Source: Zygophlyctis sp. KS116 (Eukaryota > Chytridiomycota). Taken from it: a stretch of DNA of 64,000 nt. Both the position numbers and the translations under genes were made by a program. Shown in pieces: positions 62,214 to 64,000 of the stretch. The first letter of the stretch is position 1. Each line of letters opens with the position of its first letter. Where the stretch lies: assembly GCA_054661495.1 (NCBI GenBank), contig BAAFSQ010000001.1:62001-126000 (forward strand), in the 5' to 3' direction. Under the pieces are notes generated by a model. That model made no database searches, was not told the origin of the DNA, and saw only the letters and a list, made by a program, of their open reading frames with translations.

Positions 62214-64000
62214 TTATTCATGGATTCTTTCATCGTTTGAATCTGGCGCTGAAGATCCAAATTTAATTTTAAGTAATTCGTATTTCTTTCGGTCCTGGAA
62301 ATTAGAACTTTCACCTGATTTACCTTTTTTCCAACTGATGCAGTGATCTTTGAGAATGAATCTAAAAAATTAGCGTGCTTCACAGTAATTTTATATTCCT
62401 TGCTGTATGCCTTGGCAGAATTTATTCCTTGAGAATAGACAGTGCATCTTAGAGCTGTTACAGCTGCCTCCCGAACAAGTGCAGCCAAATCAGCACCACT
62501 ATAGCTTTCACATCTTGAGTCTGAAGCAATAATTTCAAGATTCACATCTTTATCTAAAGGTGTTTTCCTTGTTAATGTTTTCAAGATTTCTAGTCTTTCC
62601 ATTTGATTCGGCAAGTCTACATATAAGGTTTTGTCCAAACGTCCTGGTCTCAGCATCGCTGGATCAATCATATCAGGTCGATTGGTTGCAGCGATAACGT
62701 ACACCTGATTTCTCCCTTGCATGCCATCCATTTCTGTTAATAAAGTATTAACGAGCCTGGAAGAAGATTGTGACTATTAAAATGAGAAAGAATAATCTAC
62801 CTCAGACTCCGACGATCTAGAAGGACAAAGAGCATCCAATTCATCAAAAAAGATTACACAAGGTGAAGATGCTGCAGCTCTAGCAAATACCATCCTAACT
62901 GCACGTTCGCTTTCACCAACATACTAAAAAGTTTTAAAGCTTTTATGCGATTATTACCTTGTTGAGAAGTTCAGGTCCTTTAACAGATATAAAGTTGCAA
63001 TGACTTTCATTTGCAACTGCCTTCGCCAACAAAGTTTTTCCACAACCCGGTGGGCCGTAGAGTAGAACTCCCATCGGTGCAGATATTCCAACACTACTAA
63101 AATACTCTGGGTGTTTGATTGGTTCGACTACAGCCATACGCAATTCATCTCGAATCTTTGATAATGCACCAATATCTTCCCAACTGACACCTGGAACTGT
63201 AGCAAATCCTTCTCGTTTTGCAGATGGCTGTACTTTTCCCAAAGCCGTAAGGAAATCTTGATGCGTTATACATAGAGATTCTAATTCTTCTCCATTCAAG
63301 GGCTCTTTGCGAATCTTGTTCAAAATCTGCTTTTTGTTATCTTCGTCTAGCTCCATTTCATTAATTAAGTTTTCAGGTTCTGAAAGATTTTCAAATACTC
63401 GATGAACTGCAAGCATACCAGCCTCTGAAGTCAGAGCCATCAAGTCGGCCCCGACAAATCCTGGTGTAAGTTTAGCTAATTTAATAAAATCAAAGTTCCC
63501 TTCTAGCCTAAGTTTTTGTGAAAGTTTTTCCAAAATTCTACAAATAAGTTTGATCATTGTTTTACCTGGCTCTTGATTTTTCATCAGGAACTCCCATACT
63601 TATTTCCCTATCAAATCTTCCAGCTCTTCTCAGAGCAGGATCTAGAGAGTCTGGCCTATTTGTAGCCCCTATAATTATAACAGGTTCAGAATTTAACGTT
63701 AAATCATCCATGCAAGTCAGCAGCTGGGAAACTATCCTCCTTTCCATTTCCCTTTGTGCAGTTTCTCTCTTTGGGGTGATTGCATCGATTTCATCTATAA
63801 ATAATATGCAAGGTGCAGCAGTCTTGGCATCTTCAAAAACTTCTCTAATCTTTTTTTCTGATTCACCAGACATTCCAGAAACTATCGATGGCGCGGAGAT
63901 ATTGATCAATGGAATTAAAAACTCTCCAGCAATAGCATTTGCAAGAACTGTTTTTCCAACTCCCGGAGGACCATGCAATAGTATTCCTCTTGGAGGCTGA
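62214..64000 (-). CDS. RIX7: RIX7/NVL-type AAA ATPase, 3' part
   Basis: Five minus-strand exons are visible: 63566-64000 (runs off the window), 62958-63537, 62801-62923, 62324-62773, 62214-62294; introns 28, 34, 27 and 29 nt. Two AAA modules occur. D1 starts at the right edge ([39 protein letters not shown]). D2 has GPPGCGKT and [10 protein letters not shown], with second-region [13 protein letters not shown]. The linker [10 protein letters not shown] marks NVL/Rix7 rather than Cdc48. Rix7 removes assembly factors from pre-60S particles in the nucleolus. The N-terminus is missing from the window. The tail after the last intron is acidic and short. Confidence 0.95.

Overview
This window is AT-rich nuclear DNA from a compact eukaryotic genome. 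I resolve about 44 protein genes in 64 kb (roughly one per 1.4 kb). Most are highly conserved single-copy housekeeping genes, on both strands, with intergenic gaps of about 5 to 460 bp. I reconstructed 101 introns by matching exon joins to protein families. One hundred are only 23-34 nt long with GT...AG ends; the single outlier is 149 nt, in the CHD-type remodeler gene. I saw no tRNA, rRNA, CRISPR array, transposon or virus-like gene.

Organism (inference): the gene set is opisthokont and fungus-like. It includes a PMT2-type protein O-mannosyltransferase, HSF, Eaf6, Tma16, Gle1, Rix7, a 13-exon adenylate kinase 7 and a six-exon SAS-6. SAS-6 builds the centriole cartwheel and AK7 is an axoneme-associated kinase, so the organism very probably makes centrioles and a flagellum. 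COX15 (heme A synthase) implies cytochrome c oxidase and a respiring mitochondrion, which argues against classical Microsporidia. A zoosporic early-diverging fungal lineage (Rozella/Cryptomycota-like, aphelid or chytrid) is the best guess; species cannot be named from this alone.

Layout. 0-8 kb: lidless Hsp70 paralogue, F-box/ankyrin-like repeat protein, RRM/RS protein, NTF2, ADCK2-like UbiB kinase, ACR3 arsenite exporter. 8-19 kb: UPF1, a possible Rrn6/TAF1C-like Pol I factor, a small coiled-coil protein, HSF, VPS54. 19-26 kb: SAS-6 and AK7 converging tail to tail, then the nuclease FAN1. 26-30 kb: a small secreted cysteine-rich protein, SUN protein, Eaf6, Tma16, PHYHD1-like dioxygenase. 30-37 kb: proteasome ATPase RPT1, exportin CRM1, two unrecognised coiled-coil loci, ribosomal protein uL11. 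37-47 kb: WBP2-like, Med18-like, GLE1, CCT4, unidentified proteins, proteasome alpha-4, PMT2. 47-64 kb: ABCF ATPase, prolyl-tRNA synthetase, ZFAND4-like protein, a CHD6-9-class remodeler, V-ATPase subunit A, SFT2, a hotdog thioesterase, NIFK/Nop15-like RRM protein, COX15 and the 3' part of RIX7/NVL running off the right edge.

Themes: RNA surveillance and export (UPF1, GLE1, CRM1, NTF2), protein quality control (Hsp70, HSF, CCT4, RPT1, alpha-4), ribosome biogenesis (RIX7, NIFK, Tma16, uL11) and secretory/endosomal traffic (VPS54, SFT2, PMT2, V-ATPase). The less ordinary material is the tiny-intron architecture, including a 3-nt first coding exon; duplicated promoter motifs before ACR3, RPT1 and the secreted protein; the lidless Hsp70; the CHD7/8-type remodeler; the precise 93-bp repeat array; and a TAATG stop-start overlap.
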